From contig JAHBTN010000013.1 in assembly GCA_019638575.1 (NCBI GenBank), forward strand, positions 1-64,000: a stretch of 64,000 nucleotides of DNA, written 5' to 3'. Below the pieces are notes generated by a model that worked only from the letters and a program-made list of their open reading frames with translations, was not told where the DNA came from and did no database searches. The position numbers and the translations under genes are program-made. Below are positions 8,485-17,854 of this stretch, piece after piece; position 1 is the first letter of the stretch; every line of letters begins with the position of its first letter. The DNA comes from Ferruginibacter sp. Lineage in GTDB: Bacteria > Bacteroidota > Bacteroidia > Chitinophagales > Chitinophagaceae.

Positions 8485-9963
8485 ATGATACATTTCTCAT
8501 ATAGTTTTTGCTTAACCTTGCTACATAGCTTATGGCAGGCAGCACTGCTGATGGGTTTGTATTTTGTTGCAAACAGGCTGTTGCATAAAAATAATGCGCC
8601 GCTTGCCAGGAGAAATTTGTTATACCTCACGCTGGCTGCTCAACTTTTTATTTCCATCTGTACATTCTGTATTTATTACTTTAACACACAAACGAGCGGC
8701 CTATTTACCATCATATCGCAAAACTTATTGTTAGTTGGCAACAATGCTGCAATTCAATATGCCGCACCCTGGATTTTTGTATTGTATGTACTGGTACTAA
8801 TTTCAAAACTGGTAAAAGCTGTTTTCACCTGGCGGTTTTTCTTTCATCAATATAAAAACGGTATTACAAAGCCGGCCATCGATCTAAAACTTTATACCCA
8901 ACAAAAAGCACATCAGTTTGGCATAAAAAGAAAAGTTACGCTTTGGTTAAGTACAACTATCACTACACCTGTAACCTTCGGCTTTTTTAAACCTGTTATT
9001 CTTTTACCGGTGGTCCTGGTAAACAATATCAGCCTGCAACAGGCCGAAACGCTTATCCTGCACGAACTATCGCACATACGCACTAACGATTACCTGCTTA
9101 ACTGGTTTTTGTTGTTTTCCGAAACAGTTTTTTTCTTTAACCCTTTTATAATAAATATTTGCAGGCAAATAAGGCTGCAGAGGGAATTAAACTGCGACCT
9201 GCAAGTGATAGCATTTGAATATTCGCCTGCACTGTATGCCGAAACTTTATTGCAGGCCGAAAAAATGAAACAGTTTGTTCCTGCATTTCAACTTGCTGCT
9301 GCAAACAATAAAAAACATTTATTAAAACGAATAGAATTTTTTTCGAACAAAAAGGCTGTTGCAGGCAACATGCGTTTTAATTTAATGGCTCCCTTAGCGG
9401 GCATTGTCTTAGTCCTGTTGCTGATATTGGCCATGTTGCTGCAAAACGGGAACAACAGTTTACCATTTCATTCGGCCAGGTACATACCTTTTCTCCCGGT
9501 GAATAATTATTCGGTAACCGATGCAGATTTTGCACACCAAAATAATTTTACAATTGATGCCCCAAAGAAAAAAACGCAAGATTTGGCTGAGACCGGTTCA
9601 ACTAAAATAATAAACAATGTAATTGCTTCTGTTTCATCAAAAGAAAAAACAAATAAGAAACCGGTTGCTAATAAAGATTTTGACCGGCAGCAGGTTGAAC
9701 CATTTGTTGCACCTGTAATGGAAAGCAGTATTGCCGTACCTGTAACAACAAAAGAAAATGATGCAGCCAGGCAAATAATTGTAAAAGAAGAAGGTTCAGG
9801 CGGTACATTGCTAAAAGTTTATTATTTAATTTTTGAAGACGGTAAGTGGATATTACAGCCACAATGGATGATTACAGCAAAAGAGATAAATAAAGATTCA
9901 CTGAAAAACTCAGCCGATTCCATCAGGGCTATTTTCAATAAGCCCTACCCTTCGCAACAATAA
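8485..9963 (+). CDS. BlaR1/MecR1-like M56 membrane metalloprotease
   Basis: The antirepressor partner of the preceding BlaI protein. Four predicted membrane helices occupy the first 110 residues and about 300-325. The zinc-protease motif HELSHIRTND begins at about residue 193 (HExxH). The periplasmic part after residue 325 is not a penicillin-binding domain; it is a variable, K/T/N-rich region ending in a small beta-rich segment, so the inducing ligand is unknown. The ATG at 8485 is chosen over an in-frame TTG two codons upstream. It presumably shares the blaI promoter. Confidence 0.88.
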   Translation: MIHFSYSFCLTLLHSLWQAALLMGLYFVANRLLHKNNAPLARRNLLYLTLAAQLFISICTFCIYYFNTQTSGLFTIISQNLLLVGNNAAIQYAAPWIFVLYVLVLISKLVKAVFTWRFFFHQYKNGITKPAIDLKLYTQQKAHQFGIKRKVTLWLSTTITTPVTFGFFKPVILLPVVLVNNISLQQAETLILHELSHIRTNDYLLNWFLLFSETVFFFNPFIINICRQIRLQRELNCDLQVIAFEYSPALYAETLLQAEKMKQFVPAFQLAAANNKKHLLKRIEFFSNKKAVAGNMRFNLMAPLAGIVLVLLLILAMLLQNGNNSLPFHSARYIPFLPVNNYSVTDADFAHQNNFTIDAPKKKTQDLAETGSTKIINNVIASVSSKEKTNKKPVANKDFDRQQVEPFVAPVMESSIAVPVTTKENDAARQIIVKEEGSGGTLLKVYYLIFEDGKWILQPQWMITAKEINKDSLKNSADSIRAIFNKPYPSQQ

Positions 9964-10095
9964 TTATTTGGCAGCAGTTTCATACTAAATTCAATAATTA
10001 ATTTTTAATCTTCCCTGTTTTAAGTTTATTTTCTCATTGTATTTTACTGTAAAAATGTAAACCATAAAATTGTTACATTTACCAAAACTGCTATT

Positions 10096-11646
10096 ATGAA
10101 AAAATTACTCTTCATCACCGCAATATTTGGCTGTATTGCCACTGCACATAGCCAGCCATTAAGCACTGCACAAATTGATACATTAGTGCAACATTCTATT
10201 AAAGCATTTGATGTGCCAGGCATTTCCGTGGGAATCATCAAAGACGGAAAAATAATTTATGCCAAGGGCAATGGCGTACGTTCGTTAAAAACACAATTGC
10301 CGGCAGATGAAAATACTATTTTTGGTATAGCATCAAACAGCAAAGCTTTTACATGCACGGCTTTAGGGATGCTGGTAGATGAAGGAAAAATAAAATGGGA
10401 TGATAAAGTAAGAGATTACATTCCTGAGTTTAAATTATACAGTCCTTATGTTACCGAAGCCTTTACCATAAGGGATATGCTTACACACAGGAGCGGATTA
10501 GGTTTGGGTGCCGGCGACCTGATGTTCTTTCCCGATTCAAGCGATTTTGTTTTAAAAGATATAATTTATAACCTGCGTTTTTTAAAACAGGTTTCGGAGT
10601 TTAGAACTAAATATGATTACGATAACCTAATGTACATACTTGCCGGCGAAATTGTGAATAGGGTTTCGGGTATTAGCTGGGATGATTTTGTGGAGCAAAA
10701 GATTTTTAAGCCGCTTGGTATGGATAAATCGGCCGCCTCTTTTGACCGGTTAAAAGATAAAAGCAATGTGATAGATGCACATGCACCGGTAAACGGTAAA
10801 GTGCAGGTGATAGCCCGAAGCACTGTAAAGGTGGGCCATTCGGCAGGCGGTATCAATTCAAACATTACCGACTTATGCAAATGGGTACAGCTTTGGCTTA
10901 ACCATGGTAAATATGGAGATGGTTTATCAAAAAGATTATTTTCTGAAAATGTGTATAGAGAAATAACATCGCCACAAACAATCATACAAGTGTATAACCC
11001 CGGCCCTTATAACACTCATTTTGCTGCTTATGGCCTTGGCTTTTTTTTAACCGATGAAAAAGGTTATAAAAAAGTTACGCATACCGGCGGGTTGGAAGGA
11101 ATGGTAACACAAATCACTATGTTTCCCGAATTAAACCTAGGTATTATTGTGCTTACCAATCAGCAGGAAGGTGTTGCATTCTCATCTGTCACCAACCAAA
11201 TTAAAGATTCATATTTTGGCATAACAGGCACCAACAGGGTTGAAGAATATTCAAAAGGAAGAAAAGAACAAGTTGCCATGGCCAATAAATTTGTTGATTC
11301 AATTTGGAAAGAAATTCAATCAGCCGATGTTACGGCAAGGCCCGATATCGGTTTATATACCGGCACCTATCACGATGTATGGTTTGGCGATATCTATATT
11401 GCTGTTAAAAACGGGAAACTTTGGTTTACATCAAAACGGTCGCCCAAACTAAATGGCGAAATGTTTTATTACAAAGGAAATAGTTTTGTTGTAAAATGGC
11501 AGGACAGAAGTATGGATGCAGATGCATTTGTAAATTTTAGTTTAGATGAACAGGGAAAGGCAAATGGTATAAAGATGAGAGCTATATCGCCATTAACCGA
11601 TTTCAGTTACGATTTTCATGATCTTGATTTTTACCGGGCAAAATAA
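10096..11646 (+). CDS. Exported serine hydrolase (beta-lactamase / PBP-like fold) with C-terminal DUF3471-like domain
   Basis: Signal peptide at residues 1-19 (cleavage near AHS-QP). The class C-type catalytic set is visible: S-N-S-K at 80-83, a Y-D-N element near residue 174, and HTGG at 329-332. The last 100 residues form a separate beta-rich domain (GLYTGTYHDVWFGD...) typical of DUF3471. The length of 516 aa is normal for this two-domain group. The substrate may be a peptide, ester or cell-wall fragment; true beta-lactamase activity is not implied. The gene lies 132 bp after the blaI/blaR1 pair on the same strand, so regulation by that system is possible but not shown. Confidence 0.88.
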   Translation: MKKLLFITAIFGCIATAHSQPLSTAQIDTLVQHSIKAFDVPGISVGIIKDGKIIYAKGNGVRSLKTQLPADENTIFGIASNSKAFTCTALGMLVDEGKIKWDDKVRDYIPEFKLYSPYVTEAFTIRDMLTHRSGLGLGAGDLMFFPDSSDFVLKDIIYNLRFLKQVSEFRTKYDYDNLMYILAGEIVNRVSGISWDDFVEQKIFKPLGMDKSAASFDRLKDKSNVIDAHAPVNGKVQVIARSTVKVGHSAGGINSNITDLCKWVQLWLNHGKYGDGLSKRLFSENVYREITSPQTIIQVYNPGPYNTHFAAYGLGFFLTDEKGYKKVTHTGGLEGMVTQITMFPELNLGIIVLTNQQEGVAFSSVTNQIKDSYFGITGTNRVEEYSKGRKEQVAMANKFVDSIWKEIQSADVTARPDIGLYTGTYHDVWFGDIYIAVKNGKLWFTSKRSPKLNGEMFYYKGNSFVVKWQDRSMDADAFVNFSLDEQGKANGIKMRAISPLTDFSYDFHDLDFYRAK

Positions 11647-11759
11647 TTCATACATCAATTTAAATATACAGGCAATCTTTATTTTATCACAACTGTGGAA
11701 AATTTTAACTTCTTAAATTCAACCGCAAATACGAATTTCATTAAAATTTAAACCACGTA

Positions 11760-12629
11760 TTGAAAGAAAATAAAGAAATAGCGGCCTTGCTTCATTTAAT
11801 AGACGACCCCGATGAAGATGTGTACAGCACGGTGAGCGAACGTATTGTTACTTTTGGAAAAGATATTATTCCAAACCTGGAGAACCTTTGGGAAAACACC
11901 AGCAACCAGGAAATTCAGGAACGGATAGAATTGCTGATACACCGGCTTCACTTCAGGGATCTTACCGATGATTTTACCGAATGGGCAGCCAAAGATGATA
12001 GTTTACTTGAAGGCGCTTTATTGGTAGCACGTTATCATTATCCCACATTGGATACCAGCCTGGTTTACCAGGAAATTGAAAAACTGCGCCGCAACACCTG
12101 GCTCGAACTGAACAATTACCTTACCCCGATTGAACAGGCAAATGTAGTTACCAGTATCTTTTATAATTATTATAAACAAAAAGGAGTTGAATTTTCTTAT
12201 GACACTCCCGATGATTATTTAATTAATAAAACATTTGAAACTAAAAAAGGGAATGCATTAAGCAATGGTATTATTTATATTGCTTTATGCCAATTGCTGG
12301 ATATCCCGGTTAAAGCTATAAATATTCCCCGCCAATTTATACTTGCTTATTTTGATCCAACACATGATTTGCTGAATCCTACCGGCCATGCGTCAGAAAA
12401 AATAAATTTTTATATCGACCCGTTGAACGGCCAAATGTACAGCCACCAGGATGTGGAAGGATATTTTAAACGTATTTCTGTACCACCGGTGCCATCGTAT
12501 TTCAGGCAGTTGAATAATAAAAAAGTAATTCAATACTTGTTGGAAGAATTGAGCAAGTGTTTTGATAACGACCGCAACAGGTACAAGATGAATGAACTGA
12601 TACTGCTTTCAAACCTGCTCGACGAATGA
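11760..12629 (+). CDS. SirB1-like transglutaminase-fold protein
   Basis: 289 aa. The first 75 residues are helical, like a HEAT-type repeat (DDPDEDVYSTVSERIVTFG...). The rest matches the SirB1/transglutaminase-like family: LNNYLTPIEQANVVTSIFYNYY, and the conserved KKGNALSNGIIYIALCQLL and GIPxxAINIPRQFILAY blocks. The canonical transglutaminase Cys is not evident at GNALSNG, where Ser is found, so catalysis is doubtful. The start is TTG at 11760: the frame has a stop at 11742 and no ATG near it. It overlaps the next gene by ATGA, so the three genes to 13245 are probably one operon. Confidence 0.78.
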   Translation: MKENKEIAALLHLIDDPDEDVYSTVSERIVTFGKDIIPNLENLWENTSNQEIQERIELLIHRLHFRDLTDDFTEWAAKDDSLLEGALLVARYHYPTLDTSLVYQEIEKLRRNTWLELNNYLTPIEQANVVTSIFYNYYKQKGVEFSYDTPDDYLINKTFETKKGNALSNGIIYIALCQLLDIPVKAINIPRQFILAYFDPTHDLLNPTGHASEKINFYIDPLNGQMYSHQDVEGYFKRISVPPVPSYFRQLNNKKVIQYLLEELSKCFDNDRNRYKMNELILLSNLLDE

Positions 12630-12919
12630 TTTATCATGTGTTAAAAAAAACTGATTGGGAAAATGCCTTGCATCAAGGTGTTTACAAACCTGCATCGCTA
12701 AGTACCGAAGGTTTTATACATGCCAGTAAAGCCACACAGGTTGCAGGTGTGCTGCAACGATATTTTAAAAACGAGAAAGACCTTTTGCTGTTGCATATTG
12801 ATGAACATGCATTGCTTGAACCTTTCACCTACGAATTTTCTGAATCGGTTAACGACGAGTTCCCCCATATTTTTGGCCCTATGAATTTAGATGCAGTAAT
12901 TAATGTAGAACCGATATGA
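12626..12919 (+). CDS. DUF952-family protein
   Basis: 97 aa. It shows the conserved features of the family: IYHVLKKTDWENA at the start, EGFIHASKATQ in the middle, and FPHIFGPMNLDAV at the end. The fold is related to ADP-ribosyltransferase-like proteins, but no activity is established. It overlaps both neighbours by 4 bp (ATGA), which implies coupled translation. Confidence 0.85.
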   Translation: MIYHVLKKTDWENALHQGVYKPASLSTEGFIHASKATQVAGVLQRYFKNEKDLLLLHIDEHALLEPFTYEFSESVNDEFPHIFGPMNLDAVINVEPI

Positions 12920-13245
12920 TAAGCTGGGAAGATTTTGAAAAGTTAGACATCAGGTGCGGCACCATTTTAGAAGCGGTTGATTTTATCAATGCAAAAAAAC
13001 CGGCTTACCAGCTTATCATTGATTTTGGTGAAACAGGTATCAAAAAATCATCGGCACAAATAACTAAACTATATACAAAGGAAGAATTAAAAGGCAAACA
13101 GGTTATTGCTGTGGTTAATTTTCCTGTTAAGCAAATTGGTAATTTTTTCAGCGAATGCCTTGTGTTGGGTGTTTATAATGAAAATAATGATGTAGTGCTG
13201 TTGCAACCATCAATGCCTGTAAAAAACGGCAGTAAAGCCGGTTGA
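12916..13245 (+). CDS. CsaA-like tRNA-binding-domain protein
   Basis: 109 aa, essentially one OB-fold tRNA-binding domain: FEKLDIRCGTILEA, then KPAYQLIIDFG, SSAQITKLYT and KQVIAVVNFPVKQIG, ending LQPSMPVKNGSKAG. This matches CsaA, a dimeric protein related to the C-terminal domain of methionyl-tRNA synthetase and described as an export-linked chaperone. Last gene of the overlapping trio. Confidence 0.85.
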   Translation: MISWEDFEKLDIRCGTILEAVDFINAKKPAYQLIIDFGETGIKKSSAQITKLYTKEELKGKQVIAVVNFPVKQIGNFFSECLVLGVYNENNDVVLLQPSMPVKNGSKAG

Positions 13246-13328
13246 TGTAGAATATTTCCATTTATTAAAAGGTTAAGGTAGATACTTTATTATTTTACCT
13301 TGTAAATTGTTTTACATTTATACCGGGT

Positions 13329-13841
13329 ATGAATATTGAAATGGTATATTATAAATCGCCGTTGGGGGCGCTTGAAATAAGAAGCAGCGGCAATGCCATA
13401 TCCGATGTGCTGTTTGTAAATTCATGGAAAGGCGTAAAGGTGGATGAAACCACACTGAGTTTTGTAAAACCCAAAACTCCCATCATAAAAAATTGCATTA
13501 AACAGTTGGATGAATATTTTGCAGGCACCAGGAAAGTGTTTAGCATCCATACACTGCAAACAGGTACCGATTTTCAGCAATCGGTGTGGGCGCAGTTATG
13601 CCATATTCCATTTGGCCGCACCATCAGTTATCTTGAGTTAAGTAAAAAGATTGGCAATGTAAAAGCCATAAGAGCAGTTGGTACTGCAAATGGCAATAAC
13701 AGTGTTTGCATCATCGTTCCCTGCCACCGTGTAATTGGCAGCAATGGAGAGTTGGTTGGTTATGGCGGCGATTTATGGCGAAAGAAATGGCTACTGGAAC
13801 ATGAAGCTAAAATTGCAAATGGTGTGCAGGTATTATTTTAA
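13329..13841 (+). CDS. ogt: Methylated-DNA-[protein]-cysteine S-methyltransferase
   Basis: A suicide DNA repair enzyme that takes alkyl groups from O6-alkylguanine. The active-site motif IVPCHRVIG has Cys at about residue 132, and the DNA-binding segment VGTANGNNS lies just before it. C-terminal GYGGDLWRKKWLLEHE is the usual family end. The 170-aa length is that of the short Ogt type without an Ada domain. Its 3' end overlaps the convergent cytidine deaminase gene by 9 bp. Confidence 0.93.
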   Translation: MNIEMVYYKSPLGALEIRSSGNAISDVLFVNSWKGVKVDETTLSFVKPKTPIIKNCIKQLDEYFAGTRKVFSIHTLQTGTDFQQSVWAQLCHIPFGRTISYLELSKKIGNVKAIRAVGTANGNNSVCIIVPCHRVIGSNGELVGYGGDLWRKKWLLEHEAKIANGVQVLF

Positions 13842-14318
13842 ATCGATGCTGCCAAAAGAAAGCGGCAACAACAGACTTGCTTTTTCAATTACAATTACTT
13901 TACCCTGCAGGCCGCTTAAAATTAAGCGTATGGGTTGCTTTACCCTTTCTTCGTATTCAACAAGGCTTTGCCTGCACATGCCGCAGGGCGAAATGGGATG
14001 GTTGCTTTGCCCGTTGAAGTTATGGTAGCTGATGGCCATGCTATCGATTGCAATGTTGGGATACATTGATGCAGCCGTTGCCAGTAACGATCTTTCGGCG
14101 CACAGGCTTACAGGGTATGATGCATTTTCCTGGTTGGTGCCGGCCACCGTTTCGCCGTTTGAAAGTTTTGCCACAGCGCCCACATTAAAATTTGAATATG
14201 GTGCATAGGCAGCAGCCGTTACATTGCGTGCCATGTTTAGCAATGCTGCATCCTGCTCATTTAATTCATCAATGGAATCGTACACCTGGAATTCAAATTC
14301 AAAAGGTTCTTTTTTCAT
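13833..14318 (-). CDS. cdd: Cytidine deaminase
   Basis: 161 aa. Zinc-site motifs are intact: C-A-E at 73-75 (catalytic Glu75) and P-C-G-M-C at 111-115 (C112, C115). An APYSNFNVGA substrate-binding stretch lies at 39-49. Function is deamination of cytidine/deoxycytidine in pyrimidine salvage. It lies downstream of lepB on the same strand, but the hairpin at 14349-14380 separates them. Confidence 0.93.
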   Translation of the reverse strand: MKKEPFEFEFQVYDSIDELNEQDAALLNMARNVTAAAYAPYSNFNVGAVAKLSNGETVAGTNQENASYPVSLCAERSLLATAASMYPNIAIDSMAISYHNFNGQSNHPISPCGMCRQSLVEYEERVKQPIRLILSGLQGKVIVIEKASLLLPLSFGSIDLK

Positions 14319-14340
14319 TGCCTGAAATTACAATATTATG

Positions 14341-14380
14341 GTAATAAAAAATCCTCCCTGCATCGCTGCAAAGAGGATTT
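14341..14380 (-). terminator. Terminator between lepB and cdd
   Basis: AAATCCTC and GAGGATTT form an 8-bp stem around 16 nt. Read on the minus strand it is followed by TTTTATTAC, placing it at the end of lepB. Confidence 0.7.
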
Positions 14381-14404
14381 GTATTTATGGATAATCCATG
14401 CTGT

Positions 14405-15922
14405 TTATTTTATCCACCTGAATAACCTGTTCCATCTTGGCCCGTTTTCGTAACTGAACCATATCAGCGAAGCCTTGCCCACCACATGATCTTCGGGAAC
14501 AAAACCCCAGTAACGGCTGTCGAGTGAGTTGTGCCTGTTATCTCCCATCATCCAGTAATAATTCATCTTAAAAGTGTAGCTGCTTGCTTCTTTACCATTA
14601 ATAAAAATCTTACCGTTCCTGTTTTCAAATTTATTTCCTTCGTACACTTCAATACAGCGTTGGTAGCGAATTACATTATCAGGCGTTAGTTGAATGGTAG
14701 CATTTTTTGCCGGTATCCAAATGGGGCCGTAATTATCAACCGTCCAGCTTTTATTATCGTTGTAATACGGAAACAATTGTTTGTACGGATAATTAGGATT
14801 GCTGATATCAGCAATAAAATCTGTAAGGATATAACCGGGAGGTAATTTCAGGTTCTTATGTTCTTCGTTGGTGATGTTCACCAAAAACAAATTGCTTTTT
14901 AGTTGTTGCAAATCGCCCTGCGATGGACGTATATTGATGCCCATGCTTTTCAATTTATCCTCATCAAGGTAAATGCCTTCGGGAATTTGCAATTGATAAA
15001 AACGTTCGGCATGCGGAAAATAATCTTCGGGTCGTCCATTAACATGAAGCTTGCCGTTAATCACTTGTATGGTATCGCCTGCAATGCCCACACAGCGTTT
15101 AATAAAATTCTCTCTTTTATCTACCGGCCTTGTTATAATAAGGTCGCCATAATCCTGCCAAACCCTTTCTCTTCCTAATTGCCTAACGGCATCGTAATAA
15201 GTAACCTTGCTGCCAAAGTTTTCTTCATCATTTATAAGTGTATCGTTTACCGGGAAATTGAATACCACGGCATCGTTTCGTTTAACCGGCCTTGCAAACC
15301 ATCTTGTGTAGGGGATCTTTATCCATTCTACATAAGATTTTACATTAAGCCCCGGTATGGTATGATGCATGAATGGCATGGCAATAGGTGTATTGGGAAT
15401 TCGGGGGCCATAAGCCATCTTGCTTACAAATAAAAAATCATTTACCAGCAATGTTTTTTCTTCGGATGGAGTGGGAATAGTATAAGCTTCAAAAACAAAT
15501 GTGCGAATGATGGTAGCAGCTACAATTGCAAAGGCGGCAGCATCAATCCATTCTCTTGCTGTAGATTTTTTATAATTCTTTACAACGGCAATGCCGGCAT
15601 ATCTTTCATTTTTTGAATAACCCAGGTATGGAAAATAAATAAACGGAAACAGCACGGCAGCCGCATGGTGCCAAAAACCAAAACGGCCAAAGTACTCTAC
15701 AAATTTTATACATATCCAAATAGTGATGAACTGCCCTGCAATAGGTATAAACTGCAGGAAGAACCAATATTTTTTCAGTTCCATCTTTTGCAGCATGCAC
15801 CAGGTATTGTAAAAAGGTACCAATGCTTTCCATCCCGGCATACCGGCTTTTTTAAACATCCCATACATTCCAATATGCCAGCCAAGTGCGCCAATAATAA
15901 AAACAATCCAACCTATACTCAT
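14405..15922 (-). CDS. lepB: Signal peptidase I (long Bacteroidota type)
   Basis: It removes signal peptides at the periplasmic face of the inner membrane. Residues 1-100 form a multi-helix membrane domain. A further helix at about 127-145 leads into the catalytic region: nucleophile Ser153 in YTIPTPSEEKTLLVNDF, general base Lys275 in NFIKRCVGIAGDTI, and the late motif GDNRHNSLDSRYWGFVP. The domain is split by a large insertion (about 295-430), which explains the 505-aa length and is normal in this phylum. The residue after the nucleophile is Glu where most family members have Met. The gene is probably essential and single here. Confidence 0.92.
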   Translation of the reverse strand: MSIGWIVFIIGALGWHIGMYGMFKKAGMPGWKALVPFYNTWCMLQKMELKKYWFFLQFIPIAGQFITIWICIKFVEYFGRFGFWHHAAAVLFPFIYFPYLGYSKNERYAGIAVVKNYKKSTAREWIDAAAFAIVAATIIRTFVFEAYTIPTPSEEKTLLVNDFLFVSKMAYGPRIPNTPIAMPFMHHTIPGLNVKSYVEWIKIPYTRWFARPVKRNDAVVFNFPVNDTLINDEENFGSKVTYYDAVRQLGRERVWQDYGDLIITRPVDKRENFIKRCVGIAGDTIQVINGKLHVNGRPEDYFPHAERFYQLQIPEGIYLDEDKLKSMGINIRPSQGDLQQLKSNLFLVNITNEEHKNLKLPPGYILTDFIADISNPNYPYKQLFPYYNDNKSWTVDNYGPIWIPAKNATIQLTPDNVIRYQRCIEVYEGNKFENRNGKIFINGKEASSYTFKMNYYWMMGDNRHNSLDSRYWGFVPEDHVVGKASLIWFSYENGPRWNRLFRWIK

Positions 15923-16009
15923 GCGTTAATTTTTAGGATTGCCAAAAATACCATAATAATACTTTTGGCAAAGGTTTACGTAAATAATGTTTTCATAAGT
16001 TTAACAAAG

Positions 16010-16660
16010 CTATTTTTCCTTTTCCAGGATGGCATTGATGCAATCGCTCACTTCATCAGCCTTGTTCATAATCATAAAATGACCGCCGTTTTTTATGGTG
16101 AAATCGGCTTTTATATATTTAATGGGAAACATCCTGTCTTTATCGCCATGTATATGGTAAATGGCCGGGTGCTGCCAGTTATTTTTCCAGTTGATGGCTT
16201 CGTTAACGGCCCAGTTTGTATATTTTATATCGGCTGCTTTTCTTAATGATGCTACCAGTTTTATTTCTTCGGCAGTTGTTACTCCCAGCATCTTGTTTTG
16301 TATGGGTTGTGTAATTTTTGTTGACTGCATGGGCACAATTTTATTAAGCCTTATCATTGCAATCGCCTTCATCCATAGTGGCAATTCTTTTGATGTTTTG
16401 ATACTGCTGATGATGATGATTTTTTGTACAGGCACCTGCTTGGCAATTTCGGTACACAACATGCCACCAAACGAAAGTCCCATCAATATTGGGTTTTCAT
16501 CAGTAATGCCCTGTCGCATCCTGGCGGTATAGGCGCTTAATGATTCTCCTTTAAACGGTACCAGCCATCGGATTACTTTTATATCAAAACCTTTTATTTT
16601 TAATTTTGAGAAAGCTCTTTCATCTGCCCCCAGCCCGCTTATACAATAAATGGTTTTCAT
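16010..16660 (-). CDS. Alpha/beta hydrolase
   Basis: 216 aa from the ATG at 16660 (a TTG 18 bp upstream in frame is less likely). The nucleophile elbow GLSFGG places Ser at residue 63. HGDKDRMFP supplies a candidate acidic residue, and GGHFMI near the end supplies the His. No signal peptide, so cytoplasmic. Substrate unknown. It starts 31 bp after the stop of the response regulator on the same strand, so the two may be cotranscribed. Confidence 0.8.
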   Translation of the reverse strand: MKTIYCISGLGADERAFSKLKIKGFDIKVIRWLVPFKGESLSAYTARMRQGITDENPILMGLSFGGMLCTEIAKQVPVQKIIIISSIKTSKELPLWMKAIAMIRLNKIVPMQSTKITQPIQNKMLGVTTAEEIKLVASLRKAADIKYTNWAVNEAINWKNNWQHPAIYHIHGDKDRMFPIKYIKADFTIKNGGHFMIMNKADEVSDCINAILEKEK

Positions 16661-16690
16661 TTTATTTTTCTGTTTCAATCATTGGCCATA

Positions 16691-17854
16691 TTACTTCCTG
16701 GGTAAAACATAATTCTGAACATCTTCTAAAGTGATGGTTTTACCTGATAAGATAATTAATCGTTCCACCACATTTCTTAATTCACGTATATTACCTGTCC
16801 AGTTATAATTTTTTAAAGCTTCTATAGCGTCATCATCAATTTGCTTTTTAGGTTGCCCGTAATTTCCGGCTACTATATCCAAAAAATGATCCACCAATGA
16901 TGGTACATCGTCTCGCCGTTCGTTTAGTGATGGTACATGTATGATAATTACGCCCAGGCGATGATACAGGTCGAGCCTGAATTTTTTTTCATCCACTTCT
17001 TTCAGCAAATCTTTATTGGTGGCAGCAATCACCCTTACATCCACCGAAATATCCTTATCGGCTCCTACCCTTGTAATCTTTCCTTCCTGTAAGGCACGTA
17101 AAACTTTAGCCTGTGCGCTCAGGCTCATATCGCCAATTTCATCTAAAAACAAAGTGCCGCCATTGGCTGTTTCAAATTTACCAATACGTTGTTTTATGGC
17201 CGATGTAAAGGAGCCTTTTTCGTGGCCAAATAATTCGCTTTCTATCAACTCGCCGGGTATAGCGGCGCAATTCACTTCTACCATAGGGCCGTTATTACGG
17301 TTGCTTTTTTCATGAATCCAGCGGGCTACCAATTCTTTTCCTACGCCGTTTTCGCCTGTTATTAAAACACGGGCATCGGTTGGCGCCACTTTTTCAATGG
17401 TATCTTTTATTTTGTTGATGGGGCCGCTATCGCCAATCATTTCCAAAGCCTTGCCTACCTTACGTTTTAGTACTTTTGTTTCGGTAACAAGGCTTTGCTT
17501 GTCTAATGCATTACGCAGTGTGATAAGCAGCCGGTTTAAATCGGGTGGCTTGCTTATATAATCGTAAGCGCCTTTTTTAACAGCCTCCACAGCAGTATCT
17601 ACATTTCCGTGCCCGCTAATCATAATAACCGGCACATCTGGGTTTACGTCTTTTGCTTTATCAAGAAATTCAATGCCGTCCATCTTGGGCATTTTTATAT
17701 CGCACAATACAACATCATATTCCTTATCAGTATATTTTTTAAGGCCTTCTTCTCCATCGCCGGCCTCATCTATCTTATAACCTTCGTAACTGAGTATTTC
17801 TGTAAGTGTTTTGCGGATTGATTTTTCATCATCGATGATTAAGATATTAGCCAT
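16691..17854 (-). CDS. NtrC-like response regulator (receiver + AAA+ ATPase, no HTH)
   Basis: 387 aa from the ATG at 17854; a further 14 codons upstream in frame do not match the family. Receiver domain 1-120, phospho-acceptor Asp52 in VVLCDIKMPKMDG. AAA+ domain about 140-370 with Walker A GENGVGKE (167-174) and Walker B LFLDEIGD (235-242). The sigma-54 contact loop, normally GAFTGA, reads GSFTSA (214-219). The protein ends at VLPRK right after the AAA+ lid, so the C-terminal Fis-type DNA-binding helix is missing. It may act without promoter DNA contact, or not through sigma-54 at all. No histidine kinase gene lies next to it. Confidence 0.87.
   Translation of the reverse strand: MANILIIDDEKSIRKTLTEILSYEGYKIDEAGDGEEGLKKYTDKEYDVVLCDIKMPKMDGIEFLDKAKDVNPDVPVIMISGHGNVDTAVEAVKKGAYDYISKPPDLNRLLITLRNALDKQSLVTETKVLKRKVGKALEMIGDSGPINKIKDTIEKVAPTDARVLITGENGVGKELVARWIHEKSNRNNGPMVEVNCAAIPGELIESELFGHEKGSFTSAIKQRIGKFETANGGTLFLDEIGDMSLSAQAKVLRALQEGKITRVGADKDISVDVRVIAATNKDLLKEVDEKKFRLDLYHRLGVIIIHVPSLNERRDDVPSLVDHFLDIVAGNYGQPKKQIDDDAIEALKNYNWTGNIRELRNVVERLIILSGKTITLEDVQNYVLPRK

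Noticed and set aside
10096..11646. blaI/blaR1-regulated true beta-lactamase
   Set aside because: The protein has the S-x-x-K/HTGG fold set, but the DUF3471-like extension points to the general serine hydrolase group, and no TACGA-N6-TCGTA operator was seen before it.
15665..16246. 193-codon plus-strand ORF
   Set aside because: Lies antisense to lepB and the hydrolase gene, both with clear family motifs; its own translation shows no domain.
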